NCBI RefSeq assembly: GCF_004919105.1
Contig: NZ_STGK01000004.1
Location: forward strand, 295,226 to 359,225
DNA: 64,000 nucleotides
Direction: 5' to 3'
From: Nocardioides sp. GY 10113
GTDB taxonomy: Bacteria; Actinomycetota; Actinomycetes; Propionibacteriales; Nocardioidaceae
In this document: positions 7,961 to 16,541 of the stretch, piece after piece
How positions within the stretch are numbered: position 1 is the stretch's first letter
Layout: each line of letters starts with the position of its first letter
Made by a program: the position numbers and the translations under genes
The notes under the pieces: generated by a model
The model's database searches: none
Told to the model about the DNA's origin: nothing
Seen by the model: the letters and a program-made list of their open reading frames with translations, nothing else

Positions 7961-8560
7961 GTGCCCGGACCTGGAAGTGAACCCCTGACTGCCCTGGACC
8001 CGAGAGCGCCGCTCGTGCTCGATACTCGCGAGCTCGGTCGCCGCGCGGGGTCCCAGACAGAGGTATCGCGGACGGTTCCGGCCCCGGCAGATCTCGGTAT
8101 CGAAGTCCTGTCCGTTCCCGAGGGAGCGCCGGTCGAGCTCGACCTGCGTCTCGAGGCGGTCATGGAAGGCGTGCTCGTCACCGGTGAGGCCTCGGCGGAG
8201 CTGGTCGGTGAGTGCGTGCGGTGCCTGGAGGAGATCCGCGACGAGATCGTGGTGAACTTCCAGGAGCTGTTCGTCTACGACGACTCCCGTGACTACCACC
8301 CCGGTAGCGAGGAGGAGGACGAGACCAACGTGGTCCAGGACGACCTGATCGACCTGGAGCGCGTACTGCGGGACGCGGTGGTGCTGGCACTGCCGTTCCA
8401 GCCACTGTGCCGGGAGGACTGTCCCGGGTTGTGCCCCGAGTGCGGGGTGCGCCTGGCCGATGATCCGGACCACGCACACGAGGCTGCGATCGACCCGCGC
8501 TGGGCGGCCCTCGCCCAGCTCGACAAGGACTCCACCGCTGACAGCAGCGGTGAGGATTAG
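7961..8560 (+). CDS. yceD: YceD/DUF177 family protein
   Basis: This family is encoded next to rpmF (L32) in most bacteria and is linked to 23S rRNA or large-subunit metabolism; its exact activity is unsettled. The 199-residue product has the family hallmarks: [16 protein letters not shown] near the start, an ECVRCLEEI pair of cysteines, a second cluster [13 protein letters not shown], and a C-terminal [10 protein letters not shown]. The cysteine clusters suggest a bound metal. The start is uncertain. GTG 7961 is the nearest standard codon before DPRAP, but it has no ribosome binding site; a CTG at 7985 is closer to where the family usually begins. The protein is acidic at the C-terminus. Confidence 0.85.
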   Translation: MPGPGSEPLTALDPRAPLVLDTRELGRRAGSQTEVSRTVPAPADLGIEVLSVPEGAPVELDLRLEAVMEGVLVTGEASAELVGECVRCLEEIRDEIVVNFQELFVYDDSRDYHPGSEEEDETNVVQDDLIDLERVLRDAVVLALPFQPLCREDCPGLCPECGVRLADDPDHAHEAAIDPRWAALAQLDKDSTADSSGED

Positions 8561-8577
8561 GCAACGAGGAGAAGACA

Positions 8578-8763
8578 GTGGCTGTTCCGAAGCGGAAGAT
8601 GTCGCGCAGCAACACGCGGCACCGTCGGTCGCAGTGGAAGACGGTCGCCCCGGCTCTGGTGACCTGCGCCAACCCGGCGTGCGGCGCCAAGCACCTGCCC
8701 CACCGTGCGTGCGGCACCTGCGGCCAGTACGGCGCGCGCGCCGAGCGTCGCCAGGTTCTCTGA
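8578..8763 (+). CDS. rpmF: 50S ribosomal protein L32 (zinc-ribbon form)
   Basis: L32 is a small large-subunit protein. The 61-residue product begins [20 protein letters not shown], the usual L32 N-terminus. It then shows two cysteine pairs, CANPAC and CGTC, which form the zinc ribbon. GTG 8578 follows GAGGAGAAG (a good ribosome binding site) and lies 17 bases after yceD, so the two are cotranscribed. Like L28 in this window, this is the zinc-binding version, so a zinc-free paralogue may exist elsewhere in the genome (inference). Confidence 0.95.
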   Translation: MAVPKRKMSRSNTRHRRSQWKTVAPALVTCANPACGAKHLPHRACGTCGQYGARAERRQVL

Positions 8764-8782
8764 TCCTGACGTAGGGGTCACG

Positions 8783-9499
8783 ATCACCTACGACGAGCTG
8801 CGGCGAGCGCTCGGGGACCCGGAGCTGGACCCCGAGCTGCTCGATCGCGCGCTCACCCATCGCTCGTACGCGTACGAGAACGGCGGGCTGCCCACGAACG
8901 AGCGCCTGGAGTTCCTCGGGGACTCCGTGCTCGGCGTGGTGGTGACCGAGACCCTCTACCGCAAGCACCCCGACCTCCCGGAGGGCCGCCTGGCCAAGCT
9001 CCGGGCGGCGGTGGTCAACGCTCGCGCGTTGGCCGGGGTGGCGCGCGACCTCGGCCTGGGCCAGCACATCAAGCTGGGCCGCGGCGAGGAGACCACCGGC
9101 GGTCGGGACAAGGCATCGATCCTGTCCGACACCGTCGAGGCGGTCATCGGCGCCATCCACCTCAGCGGCGGCATCGAGGTGTCGGCGGGTGTCGTGCACC
9201 TCCTGTTCGACCCGCTGATCGAGGCCGCCTCGGCGCTCGGTGCCGGCCTGGACTGGAAGACCTCCCTCCAGGAGCTGGCGGCCGAGCACGCCCTCGGCGT
9301 GCCCGAGTACGTGATCGAGGACGAGGGTCCCGACCACCAGAAGACGTTCACCGCGCAGGTCCGCGTCGGCGATCGCCTCTACGGCAACGGCACCGGCCGT
9401 TCCAAGAAGGAGGCGGAGCAGGGCGCCGCGGAGACCGCGTACGGCGAGATCGTGGGCGCGCTCGGCGGCTCCGAGGCAGCCGCCGCCGGCAGCGACTGA
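8783..9499 (+). CDS. rnc: Ribonuclease III (start codon unusual)
   Basis: RNase III cuts double-stranded RNA in rRNA and mRNA processing. The endonuclease domain has the signature [18 protein letters not shown] and the second acidic site [10 protein letters not shown]. The C-terminal double-stranded RNA-binding domain starts around [13 protein letters not shown] and ends [18 protein letters not shown]. Between the rpmF stop (8763) and the conserved domain there is no in-frame ATG, GTG or TTG. The nearest standard start, GTG 8705, lies inside rpmF, overlaps it by 59 bases and has no ribosome binding site. AGGGG at 8773-8777 stands five bases before ATC 8783, which would begin the protein [11 protein letters not shown] list this start, with ACG 8780 as alternative. 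Confidence 0.85.
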   Translation: MTYDELRRALGDPELDPELLDRALTHRSYAYENGGLPTNERLEFLGDSVLGVVVTETLYRKHPDLPEGRLAKLRAAVVNARALAGVARDLGLGQHIKLGRGEETTGGRDKASILSDTVEAVIGAIHLSGGIEVSAGVVHLLFDPLIEAASALGAGLDWKTSLQELAAEHALGVPEYVIEDEGPDHQKTFTAQVRVGDRLYGNGTGRSKKEAEQGAAETAYGEIVGALGGSEAAAAGSD

Positions 9500-9537
9500 C
9501 GGTCGCCCGAGCCTTCCGCGTACCGGCTGGTTCCGAG

Positions 9538-10443
9538 TTGCCCGAGCTGCCCGAGGTCGAGGTCGTCCGCGCCGGCCTGGAGCGCCACGTCGTCGGCGCC
9601 ACCGTCGCCCGTGTCGACGTCCTCCACGACCGCCCGGTCCGCCGCGACCCGGGCGGCGCGAGCGGTTTTGCGGCCGCGATGACCGGTCGGCGGATCGAGG
9701 CCGCCCGCCGCCGCGGCAAGTACCTGTGGCTCCCGCTGGACAACGGCGACGCGCTCCTCGCCCACCTGGGGATGAGCGGCCAGATGCTCGTCCAGCCCGC
9801 CGGCGCCCCCGCGGAGCGGCACCTGCGCGTCCGGTTCGGGCTGAGCTTCCCTCCGGGCACCGAGCCCGACGCGGCGGCCGGGGGAGTGCTCGCGGGCGAG
9901 CTGCGGTTCGTGGACCAGCGGATGTTCGGCGGCCTGTCGGTCTCCCCGGGCGGCGCCGACCTGCCCGCCGAGATCGCCCACATCGCCCGTGACCCCCTCG
10001 ATCCGGCCTTCGACGACGAGGCGTTCGTGGCGCGGGTGCGCCGTCGTACCTCGGGGATCAAGCGGCTGCTCCTGGACCAGGGGCTGATCTCGGGCGTCGG
10101 GAACATCTACGCCGACGAGGCGCTGTGGCGGGCGCGGCTGCACGGCGAGCGCCCCGGCGACCGGCTGCGCCGGGCCCAGGTGAGCGAGCTGCTCGACCAC
10201 GTCCGGGTGGTGATGGGCGACGCGCTGGCCCAGGGCGGAACCTCCTTCGACGCGCTCTACGTGAACGTGAACGGCGAGTCCGGCTACTTCGACCGCTCCC
10301 TCAACGCGTACGGCCGCGAGGGGGAGCCGTGCGGTCGCTGCGGCCGGCCGATCCGACGGGTGGCGTTCATGAACCGCTCGTCGTACTACTGCCCCGGCTG
10401 CCAGCCGCCGCCGCGCGGAGCGCGACGCGCCCGCTCCGTTTGA
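9538..10443 (+). CDS. mutM: Formamidopyrimidine-DNA glycosylase (Fpg/MutM)
   Basis: MutM removes 8-oxoguanine and formamidopyrimidines from DNA and nicks the resulting abasic site. The chemistry fixes the TTG start at 9538: the processed protein must begin PELPEVE, where Pro is the nucleophile and Glu the acid. Other landmarks are the conserved lysine in [25 protein letters not shown], the [19 protein letters not shown] region, and the C-terminal zinc finger CGRCGRP...YYCPGCQ. A small family-variable insertion (about residues 101-120) precedes [11 protein letters not shown]. The gene follows rnc by 38 bases, the usual actinobacterial order. Confidence 0.95.
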   Translation: MPELPEVEVVRAGLERHVVGATVARVDVLHDRPVRRDPGGASGFAAAMTGRRIEAARRRGKYLWLPLDNGDALLAHLGMSGQMLVQPAGAPAERHLRVRFGLSFPPGTEPDAAAGGVLAGELRFVDQRMFGGLSVSPGGADLPAEIAHIARDPLDPAFDDEAFVARVRRRTSGIKRLLLDQGLISGVGNIYADEALWRARLHGERPGDRLRRAQVSELLDHVRVVMGDALAQGGTSFDALYVNVNGESGYFDRSLNAYGREGEPCGRCGRPIRRVAFMNRSSYYCPGCQPPPRGARRARSV

Positions 10444-10523
10444 CCGGAGCGGAGCGAGGTGGGACTCTTGGAGACGGCCCCTTGTTCCCGGGCCCTCTCG
10501 CATCCCACCGGAAGGCACTCTTC

Positions 10524-10718
10524 ATGGCCAAGGCGCTGATCGGTCACCTGAACAGCGACCTCCGCGACCCCCGTCTCGCCGCCGACAACGCTCGGCTGCG
10601 CAACCGGGTCGCCGAGCTGGAGTCCCTGGTCCTCCGACTGTCGGAGGACAACGACCGGCTGATGGCGGCCCGTGCGGCGGAGCTGCTGAACGATCCGCAG
10701 GAGATGCAGCCCGCCTGA
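10524..10718 (+). CDS. Small conserved coiled-coil protein
   Basis: A 64-residue protein starting MAKALIGHLNSDLRDPRL. A single predicted coiled coil follows (RLRNRVAELESLVLRLSEDNDRL, with hydrophobic residues at heptad spacing), then a short acidic tail. ATG 10524 has GGAAGG upstream at a workable distance. I have the impression that similar small proteins with an MAKALxGH start occur in many actinobacteria near smc or mutM, but no function is known to me. It has no signal peptide or membrane segment. Confidence 0.75.
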   Translation: MAKALIGHLNSDLRDPRLAADNARLRNRVAELESLVLRLSEDNDRLMAARAAELLNDPQEMQPA

Positions 10719-10968
10719 CCCGGTCGGGTCCCGACGTCCCGCGGCTCGGCGACCTCGCCGCCTGAGCCGTTCGCTCATGCCCGTGCCTCCCGTGCCGATC
10801 TGCTGACCGGGGTGGCCCGGCGCGCCATGACCGTGCCGGCACCGGGTCCCCGCCTCGGGGCGCTCCGCCGGTTAGGCTGAGGCGCGCTGGCTTCCCCCTC
10901 GGCCGCCGCCCTCGGGTGGTGAGTCGCGCAGCAGTCCGGCACCGCCGAGCAGATCTGGGAGCCCCGCG

Positions 10969-13900
10969 TTGTACCTGAAGAGCCTGACCCTGAAGGGGTT
11001 CAAGTCCTTCGCGTCCGCCACCACCCTCCAGCTGGAGCCGGGGATCACCTGCATCGTCGGGCCCAACGGATCCGGCAAGTCCAACGTCGTCGACGCCCTC
11101 GCCTGGGTGATGGGCGAGCAGGGCGCCAAGTCGCTGCGCGGCGGCAAGATGGAGGACGTCATCTTCGCCGGCACCTCCGGCCGTCCCCCGCTGGGTCGGG
11201 CCGAGGTGGTGCTGACCATCGACAACTCCGACGGCGCGCTGCCGATCGACTACGCCGAGGTGACGATCAGCCGGACGATGTTCCGCACCGGCGGCTCGGA
11301 GTACGCGATCAACGGCACGTCGTGCCGCCTGCTCGACGTCCAGGAGCTGCTCAGCGACTCCGGCATCGGCCGGGAGATGCACGTCATCGTCGGCCAGGGG
11401 CAGCTCGACTCGATCCTGCACGCCACCCCGGAGGACCGCCGCGGGTTCATCGAGGAGGCCGCGGGCGTCCTCAAGCACCGCAAGCGCAAGGAGAAGGCGC
11501 TGCGGAAGCTGGACTCCACCGAGGGCAACCTGACCCGTCTGGCGGACCTGCTCACCGAGATCCGCCGCCAGCTCAAGCCGCTCGGGCGCCAGGCGGAGGT
11601 GGCCCGGCGCGCGGCGACCGTGCAGGCCGACGTCCGTGATGCCCGGGCCCGGTTGCTCGCCGACGACCTGGTCACCGCGCGGACCTCGCTGGAGCAGGAG
11701 CTGGCCGACGAGAGCGCGCTGACCGCACGCCGTGACGAGGTCGAGGCCGCGGTCGCCGCCGGCCGCGAGCGCGAGGCGGTGCTCGAGGCCGCGTTGCGCG
11801 AGGACCTGCCCGCGCTGGCCGCGGCGCAGGAGACGGTCTCCGCGCTGAACGCGCTGCGCGAGCGGGTGCGGGGCACCCGGAGCCTGGCCGGCGAGCGGGT
11901 CCGCAATGCGTCGGCCGCCGGCGAGGAGGCGTCCCTGGGGGACCCCGGGCGCGATCCCGAGCACCTGGAGCAGCAGGCCGCCCGGCTGGCCGCCCAGGAG
12001 GCCGAGATCGCGGCCACGGTGGCCGAGCAGCAGGCGGCGCTGGAGGCCGCCGTGGTGGCGCGCAAGCAGTCCGAGGAGGCGGCGAGCGCGGAGGAGCGGC
12101 GGGTGGCGGCACTGCTGCGCGCGGCCGCCGATCGCCGCGAGGGACTCGCCCGGCTGCACGGCCAGGTGAACGCGCTCAAGTCGCGGGCCGCGGCCGCCGC
12201 CGAGGAGATCGGCCGGCTCGAGCAGGCACGGACCGACGCGCTCACCCGGGCCGACCGGGCCCAGCGGGACTTCACCGCGCTGGAGACCAAGGTCGCCGGG
12301 CTGGACGCGGGCGAGGAGGGCCTGGACGCCGAGCACGAGGCGGCGGTCGGTGCGTTGGACGCGATCGAGGAGCGCCTGGCCAAGACCCGCGCGGAGGCCC
12401 AGCAGGCCGACCGCGACCGTTCCGCGCTGGGGGCCCGCAAGGAGGCCCTGGAGATCGGCCTGGCGCGCAAGGACGGCGCCGGCGCCCTGCTCGCCGCCAG
12501 CGACACGGTCTCGGGGCTGCTGGGCTCGGTCGCCGCCCTGGTCACCGTCCGCGCCGGCTACGAGGCGGCCGTCGCGGGCGCCCTGGGCGCGGCGGCGGAC
12601 GCCGTGGCGGTCACTGACACGGATGCCGCGGTCGACGCGCTGCACCACCTCAAGGACGACGACCTCGGTCGGGCCGGGCTGCTGCTCGGCGGCCACCCCG
12701 ACGACCGCTCCGGCTGGCCGACGCTTCCCGTCGGGGCGACGTACGCCGCCGAGGTCGTGGAGTGCCCGGACCAGGTCCGCGGCGCGCTGACCCGGCTGCT
12801 GCACAAGACCGCGGTGGTCGACGACCTCGCCGCGGCCCGGTCGCTGGTGGCCGACCTGCCCGACGTGATCGCGGTGACCCGCGACGGCGACCTGCTGGGT
12901 GCGCACTTCGCTGCGGGCGGCTCGAACGCCCAGCAGTCCCTGATCGAGATCCAGGCCGCAGTCGACGAGGCGGCAGCGGCACTGGCCGAGGCCACCGCGG
13001 CCGGCGAGCGCCTCGCGTTCGACCTCTCCCGGCTCGAGGCCGAGCGGGGTGAGGCCCAGCAGCGCGCCGACGTCGCGCTGGCCAGGCTCCACGAGTCCGA
13101 CGCCACCCTGGCCGCCGTCGCGGAGGAGCTGGGTCAGTACGGCTCCCAGGCGCGCTCGGCGCGCGCCGAGGCGGACCGGCTCACCGAGGCGATCGCGAAG
13201 GCCGAGTCCGCGCGCGAGCAGGCGCTCGTCGGGCTGGCCGAGCTGGAGCAGCGCCTGGCCGGCGCCGAGGAGAGCACCGAGGAGGAGCCGGACACCACCG
13301 AGCAGGAGCGCCTGGTCGAGGCCACCCGAGCGGCCCGGCAGGCCGAGATGGACGCACGGCTGGCGCTGCGCACCTCGGAGGAGCGGGGGCGGGCCCTGCA
13401 CGGGCGGGTCGACGGCATGCGCAAGGCCGCGGCCGCAGAGCGCCAGGCCCGCGCCCGGGCCGCCGAGCGGCGTGAGCGACTGCTCCGGGAGGGCCGGTCG
13501 GGCGAGGCCGTGGTGACCGCTGCGGGCTACGTGCTGGAGCGGCTCGAGCTGTCGGTCGAGCGCGCGGTCGCCGAGCGCACCGCGATCGAGGAGTCGCGCC
13601 GCGAGCGCGAGGAGCAGCTGGTCACCGTCCGCGGGACGCTGCGGGACCTGGACCGTGAGCTCGCGGAGCTGGTCAGCTCGGTGCACCGCGACGAGCTCGC
13701 CCGGGCCCAGCAGCGGATGCGGATCGAGCAGCTCGAGGAGCGCGCCCTGGAGGAGCTGGGGCTCGAGGCCGACGCGCTGGTGGCCGAGTACGGGCCCGAC
13801 CAGCCGGTGCCGGTGCTCGACGCCGCCCCCGACGCCGCCACCGGTGAGGCCGACGACGCGGCCGACGGTGAGGCCGCCGAGCCGGCACCGCGGACCGTGC

Positions 13901-14568
13901 CCTACGTGCGCGAGGAGCAGGCGAAGCGGCTCAAGGCCGCCGAGCGGGCCCTGGCGATGCTCGGCAAGGTCAACCCGCTGGCGCTGGAGGAGTTCGCGGC
14001 GATGGAGGAGCGCCACCAGTTCCTCTCCGAGCAGCTGGAGGATCTCCGGTCCACCCGCAAGGACCTGCTGGACATCGTCAAGGACGTCGACATCAAGGTC
14101 GAGCAGGTCTTCACCGAGGCGTACGCCGACGTGACCCGTGCCTTCGACCAGACCTTCGCCCGGCTTTTCCCCGGTGGTGAGGGACGCCTGATCCTGACCG
14201 ACCCCTCGAACATGCTGACCACCGGCGTCGAGGTCGAGGCCCGCCCGCCGGGCAAGAAGGTCAAGCGGCTCTCGCTGCTCTCGGGAGGTGAGCGCTCGCT
14301 GGTCGCGGTGGCGTTCCTGGTGGCGCTGTTCAAGGCCCGGCCGTCGCCGTTCTACATCCTCGACGAGGTCGAGGCCGCGCTGGACGACACCAACCTCGGC
14401 CGCCTTCTCCAGATCTACGAGGAGCTGCGGGAGAACTCCCAGCTGCTGGTGATCACCCACCAGAAGCGGACGATGGAGGTCGGCGATGCCCTCTACGGTG
14501 TGACCATGCGCGGGGACGGCGTCTCCGCGGTGATCAGCCAGCGCCTGCGAGAGGACACGACCGCCTGA
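10969..14568 (+). CDS. smc: Chromosome segregation ATPase SMC
   Basis: SMC is the condensin-like ATPase that organises and helps separate chromosomes. The 1199-residue protein has the expected order: N-terminal ATPase half with Walker A GPNGSGKSNVVDAL (about 32-45) and QGQLD region; a long coiled coil rich in Ala, Glu and Arg; a globular hinge around 500-640 starting near GAGALLAASDTVSGLL; a second coiled coil; and a C-terminal half with the signature LSGGERSLVAVAF near 1104 and Walker B FYILDEVEAALDD. TTG 10969 is chosen because it begins the canonical YLKSLTLKGFKSFA; GGGAG stands nine bases before it. An acidic Ala-rich insert near 940-975 interrupts the second coil. The stop overlaps the next gene's ATG by one base. 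Confidence 0.96.
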   Translation: MYLKSLTLKGFKSFASATTLQLEPGITCIVGPNGSGKSNVVDALAWVMGEQGAKSLRGGKMEDVIFAGTSGRPPLGRAEVVLTIDNSDGALPIDYAEVTISRTMFRTGGSEYAINGTSCRLLDVQELLSDSGIGREMHVIVGQGQLDSILHATPEDRRGFIEEAAGVLKHRKRKEKALRKLDSTEGNLTRLADLLTEIRRQLKPLGRQAEVARRAATVQADVRDARARLLADDLVTARTSLEQELADESALTARRDEVEAAVAAGREREAVLEAALREDLPALAAAQETVSALNALRERVRGTRSLAGERVRNASAAGEEASLGDPGRDPEHLEQQAARLAAQEAEIAATVAEQQAALEAAVVARKQSEEAASAEERRVAALLRAAADRREGLARLHGQVNALKSRAAAAAEEIGRLEQARTDALTRADRAQRDFTALETKVAGLDAGEEGLDAEHEAAVGALDAIEERLAKTRAEAQQADRDRSALGARKEALEIGLARKDGAGALLAASDTVSGLLGSVAALVTVRAGYEAAVAGALGAAADAVAVTDTDAAVDALHHLKDDDLGRAGLLLGGHPDDRSGWPTLPVGATYAAEVVECPDQVRGALTRLLHKTAVVDDLAAARSLVADLPDVIAVTRDGDLLGAHFAAGGSNAQQSLIEIQAAVDEAAAALAEATAAGERLAFDLSRLEAERGEAQQRADVALARLHESDATLAAVAEELGQYGSQARSARAEADRLTEAIAKAESAREQALVGLAELEQRLAGAEESTEEEPDTTEQERLVEATRAARQAEMDARLALRTSEERGRALHGRVDGMRKAAAAERQARARAAERRERLLREGRSGEAVVTAAGYVLERLELSVERAVAERTAIEESRREREEQLVTVRGTLRDLDRELAELVSSVHRDELARAQQRMRIEQLEERALEELGLEADALVAEYGPDQPVPVLDAAPDAATGEADDAADGEAAEPAPRTVPYVREEQAKRLKAAERALAMLGKVNPLALEEFAAMEERHQFLSEQLEDLRSTRKDLLDIVKDVDIKVEQVFTEAYADVTRAFDQTFARLFPGGEGRLILTDPSNMLTTGVEVEARPPGKKVKRLSLLSGGERSLVAVAFLVALFKARPSPFYILDEVEAALDDTNLGRLLQIYEELRENSQLLVITHQKRTMEVGDALYGVTMRGDGVSAVISQRLREDTTA

Positions 14569-15017
14569 TGCCCGCCGAGCGACCGCGCCGCGACTCCTAC
14601 GTCGCCTGGCGCCGGGCCACCACGCGCTGGTCCGACGACGACGCCTACGGGCACCTCAACAACGCACGCTACTTCGACCTGATCGACACCGCCGTCAACG
14701 CCCACCTGGCCGAGGCCACCGGCGTGGACATCCGGCAGCTGCCGCAGATCGGGGTGGTCGCGGAGGTCTCGTGCCGCTACTTCGCGGAGATGGGCTACCC
14801 GCGGCCCATCGACCTGGGGCTCGTGGTGGACCGGATCGGCACCTCGTCGGTGGTCTACCGGGTCGGGCTCTTCCAGGGCGACCCCGAGGGGGAGGGGGCG
14901 CTGGCCAGTGCGGAGGGCCGGTTCGTGCACGTGTACGTCGACAACACCGACCCGGCCCGCCCGGTCACCCCGCTGCCGGACGCGATCCGGTCCGCGGTGA
15001 GCCCGCTGCTGCGCTGA
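14568..15017 (+). CDS. Hot-dog fold acyl-CoA thioesterase (4HBT type)
   Basis: The 149-residue protein belongs to the 4-hydroxybenzoyl-CoA thioesterase-like hot-dog family, which hydrolyses acyl-CoA thioesters in the cytoplasm. The active-site signature TTRWSDDDAYGHLNNARYF (residues 19-37) contains the Asp and the GHxNN turn typical of the family. EVSCRYFAEMGYP and a C-terminal beta strand complete the fold. ATG 14568 shares its first base with the smc stop, so translation is probably coupled. The natural substrate cannot be read from sequence. A link to chromosome segregation is not implied; the pairing may just be positional. Confidence 0.88.
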   Translation: MPAERPRRDSYVAWRRATTRWSDDDAYGHLNNARYFDLIDTAVNAHLAEATGVDIRQLPQIGVVAEVSCRYFAEMGYPRPIDLGLVVDRIGTSSVVYRVGLFQGDPEGEGALASAEGRFVHVYVDNTDPARPVTPLPDAIRSAVSPLLR

Positions 15018-15037
15018 GCCCCGCGAAGCCGGCCGCC

Positions 15038-16102
15038 TCAGGTCCGGGCGACCTCGCGCTCGGCGATCCGACGGATGCCCGCCCACTCCGCCTCGGGCAG
15101 CCCCAGCAGCGGCAGGTAGTGGTCCAGACGGGCCGGGTCGAGCCGATGCTCCGGCTCGGTCGACTCCTTGACCGCCGCGGTGAAGAGCGGGCGGTCGGCC
15201 GCCTCGAGGTACCGCTCGGCCACGATCCGGTTCGTCTCCTCGAAACCGGCCAGGTACGCCGCCCGCCGGTCGGCCGGCAGGCTGAGCGGCTCCCCGGCCT
15301 CGGCGGCCAGCAGCGGGATCAGGGGACCGTTGTCGATGCGCCACTGCGCCATCCCCTGCTCCTCGACCCGGAACAGGTTGATCACGCGCAGCACCTCGAC
15401 CGCCTCCGCGCCGAGGCTCTCGTTGCGGTCCACCGGCACGGCGAGGTCGCCGACCTCGACCGGCACCCCGACGGCGTCGAGGAAGTCCTGGTAGAGCGAG
15501 CCGCCGCGGAAGCGCGCGCGCTCGAAGGGCCGGACGACCACGGCGTCGGGGCGCATCCCCGTGCGCCAGGCGTCGAGGCGGGCGGCGTAGTCGTAGAGGC
15601 GACCCCGGTCCTTGGCCGCCCACTCCGAGAGCCGCACGGTGCTGCCGATCTTGACCGCCTGCTGGTAGCTGCTGAGCAGGTGGTCGTCCTGCCGGCGCAG
15701 GTAGGCGACCACCCGCACGGATCGGGCGCGCCCGGCGAACAGCGCGCGGGCGCGGTCGATGGCTCCGGGCCTGGCGGTGAAGAGGCCCTCGTCGGAGAGC
15801 AGCACGTGGCCGGCACCGGTCGACACCTCGTCGAGCAGCCGGGCGGCGGTCTGGCTGCGGAACGCCGCGACGTCGTCGTTCTTGCCGCGCTTCCAGAGCC
15901 GGTGGGAGACCAGCTGCTGGTCGGGCATCAGCATCATCCCGAAGCGTCGGTGCCGCGTCGCGCCCGGGGAGCGGGGGTAGAGCCAGCCGCGGCGCAGCAG
16001 CTCGTCCCGGTTCTGGTTCAGGAAGCCCTGGAGGGAGCTGGTGCCGGTCTTGCTGCTCCCGATGTGGAGCGTCAGGTCGAACGGTGGTGCTGGGGTGGCC
16101 AT
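15038..16102 (-). CDS. Sulfotransferase-like protein
   Basis: The 354-residue product has the 5'-phosphosulfate-binding loop of PAPS-dependent sulfotransferases near its N-terminus: LTLHIGSSKTGTSSLQGFL (residues about 10-28), with the usual Lys-Thr-Gly-Thr-Ser. A second motif near residue 130, VRVVAYLRRQDDHLLSSYQQ, resembles the 3'-phosphate-binding R...S segment. Such enzymes move sulfate to carbohydrates, lipids or other acceptors; the acceptor is unknown. ATG 16102 has GAAGGGA before it; longer versions of the frame (to 16543) have no homologous-looking sequence. It lies on the minus strand between otherwise plus-strand core genes (smc block and ftsY), which suggests a later insertion. Confidence 0.78.
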   Translation of the reverse strand: MATPAPPFDLTLHIGSSKTGTSSLQGFLNQNRDELLRRGWLYPRSPGATRHRRFGMMLMPDQQLVSHRLWKRGKNDDVAAFRSQTAARLLDEVSTGAGHVLLSDEGLFTARPGAIDRARALFAGRARSVRVVAYLRRQDDHLLSSYQQAVKIGSTVRLSEWAAKDRGRLYDYAARLDAWRTGMRPDAVVVRPFERARFRGGSLYQDFLDAVGVPVEVGDLAVPVDRNESLGAEAVEVLRVINLFRVEEQGMAQWRIDNGPLIPLLAAEAGEPLSLPADRRAAYLAGFEETNRIVAERYLEAADRPLFTAAVKESTEPEHRLDPARLDHYLPLLGLPEAEWAGIRRIAEREVART

Positions 16103-16273
16103 GCTGTCCCTTCCGCGTGCTGCGCCGACATCCTCCCATCCCGGGCGCTGCCGGTCGCGGTGACCGCCCGGTGGTGCCGGCGTTGCGGGCCGTGGCCCGT
16201 GGTCCGGGTATGTTCGCGGCGCCGCCGACGCACTCGGACGTGGGCCGGCGCCATCGGGAAGGGAAGTCACCGC

Positions 16274-16462
16274 ATGCTGTTCATGGTGCTCGGGATGGTC
16301 ATCAGCATGGTGGCCGCGGGCCTGGTCGTCCTCTACGTCGCGTACCCGCACCGCGGGCAGCGGATGCCCGGGGTGCCGTGGGTCGGTGAGGCGATGGGCC
16401 GGGCAGCGGACGCCGCTCCGGTGATCGACGAGGTCGAGGGCGACCTGCTGCGCCAGCGCTGA
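16274..16462 (+). CDS. Small single-pass membrane protein
   Basis: A 62-residue protein with one hydrophobic segment at the N-terminus (LFMVLGMVISMVAAGLVVLY, about residues 2-21). A short basic stretch (HRGQR) and an acidic cytoplasmic tail ending VIDEVEGDLLRQR follow. ATG 16274 follows GAAGGGAAG, a reasonable ribosome binding site. The topology suggests N-out/C-in. It is divergent from the sulfotransferase-like gene and sits 79 bases before ftsY. No function is known to me; because it precedes ftsY a role near the membrane-targeting machinery is possible, but there is no direct evidence. Confidence 0.7.
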   Translation: MLFMVLGMVISMVAAGLVVLYVAYPHRGQRMPGVPWVGEAMGRAADAAPVIDEVEGDLLRQR

Positions 16463-16541
16463 GTCGCCGCCGGGCGGTTGAGGACCGCTCGCGTCGCCCG
16501 CGGTATCGCGAGGCGGGACCGCGCCTGATTGGATGAGCCCC

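Noticed and set aside
10522..14460. A 1312-residue open frame antisense to smc on the minus strand.
   Set aside because: Its sequence is repetitive Leu/Gly/Arg/Gln-rich with no domain, as expected for the shadow of a GC-rich gene. SMC on the plus strand has all its motifs.
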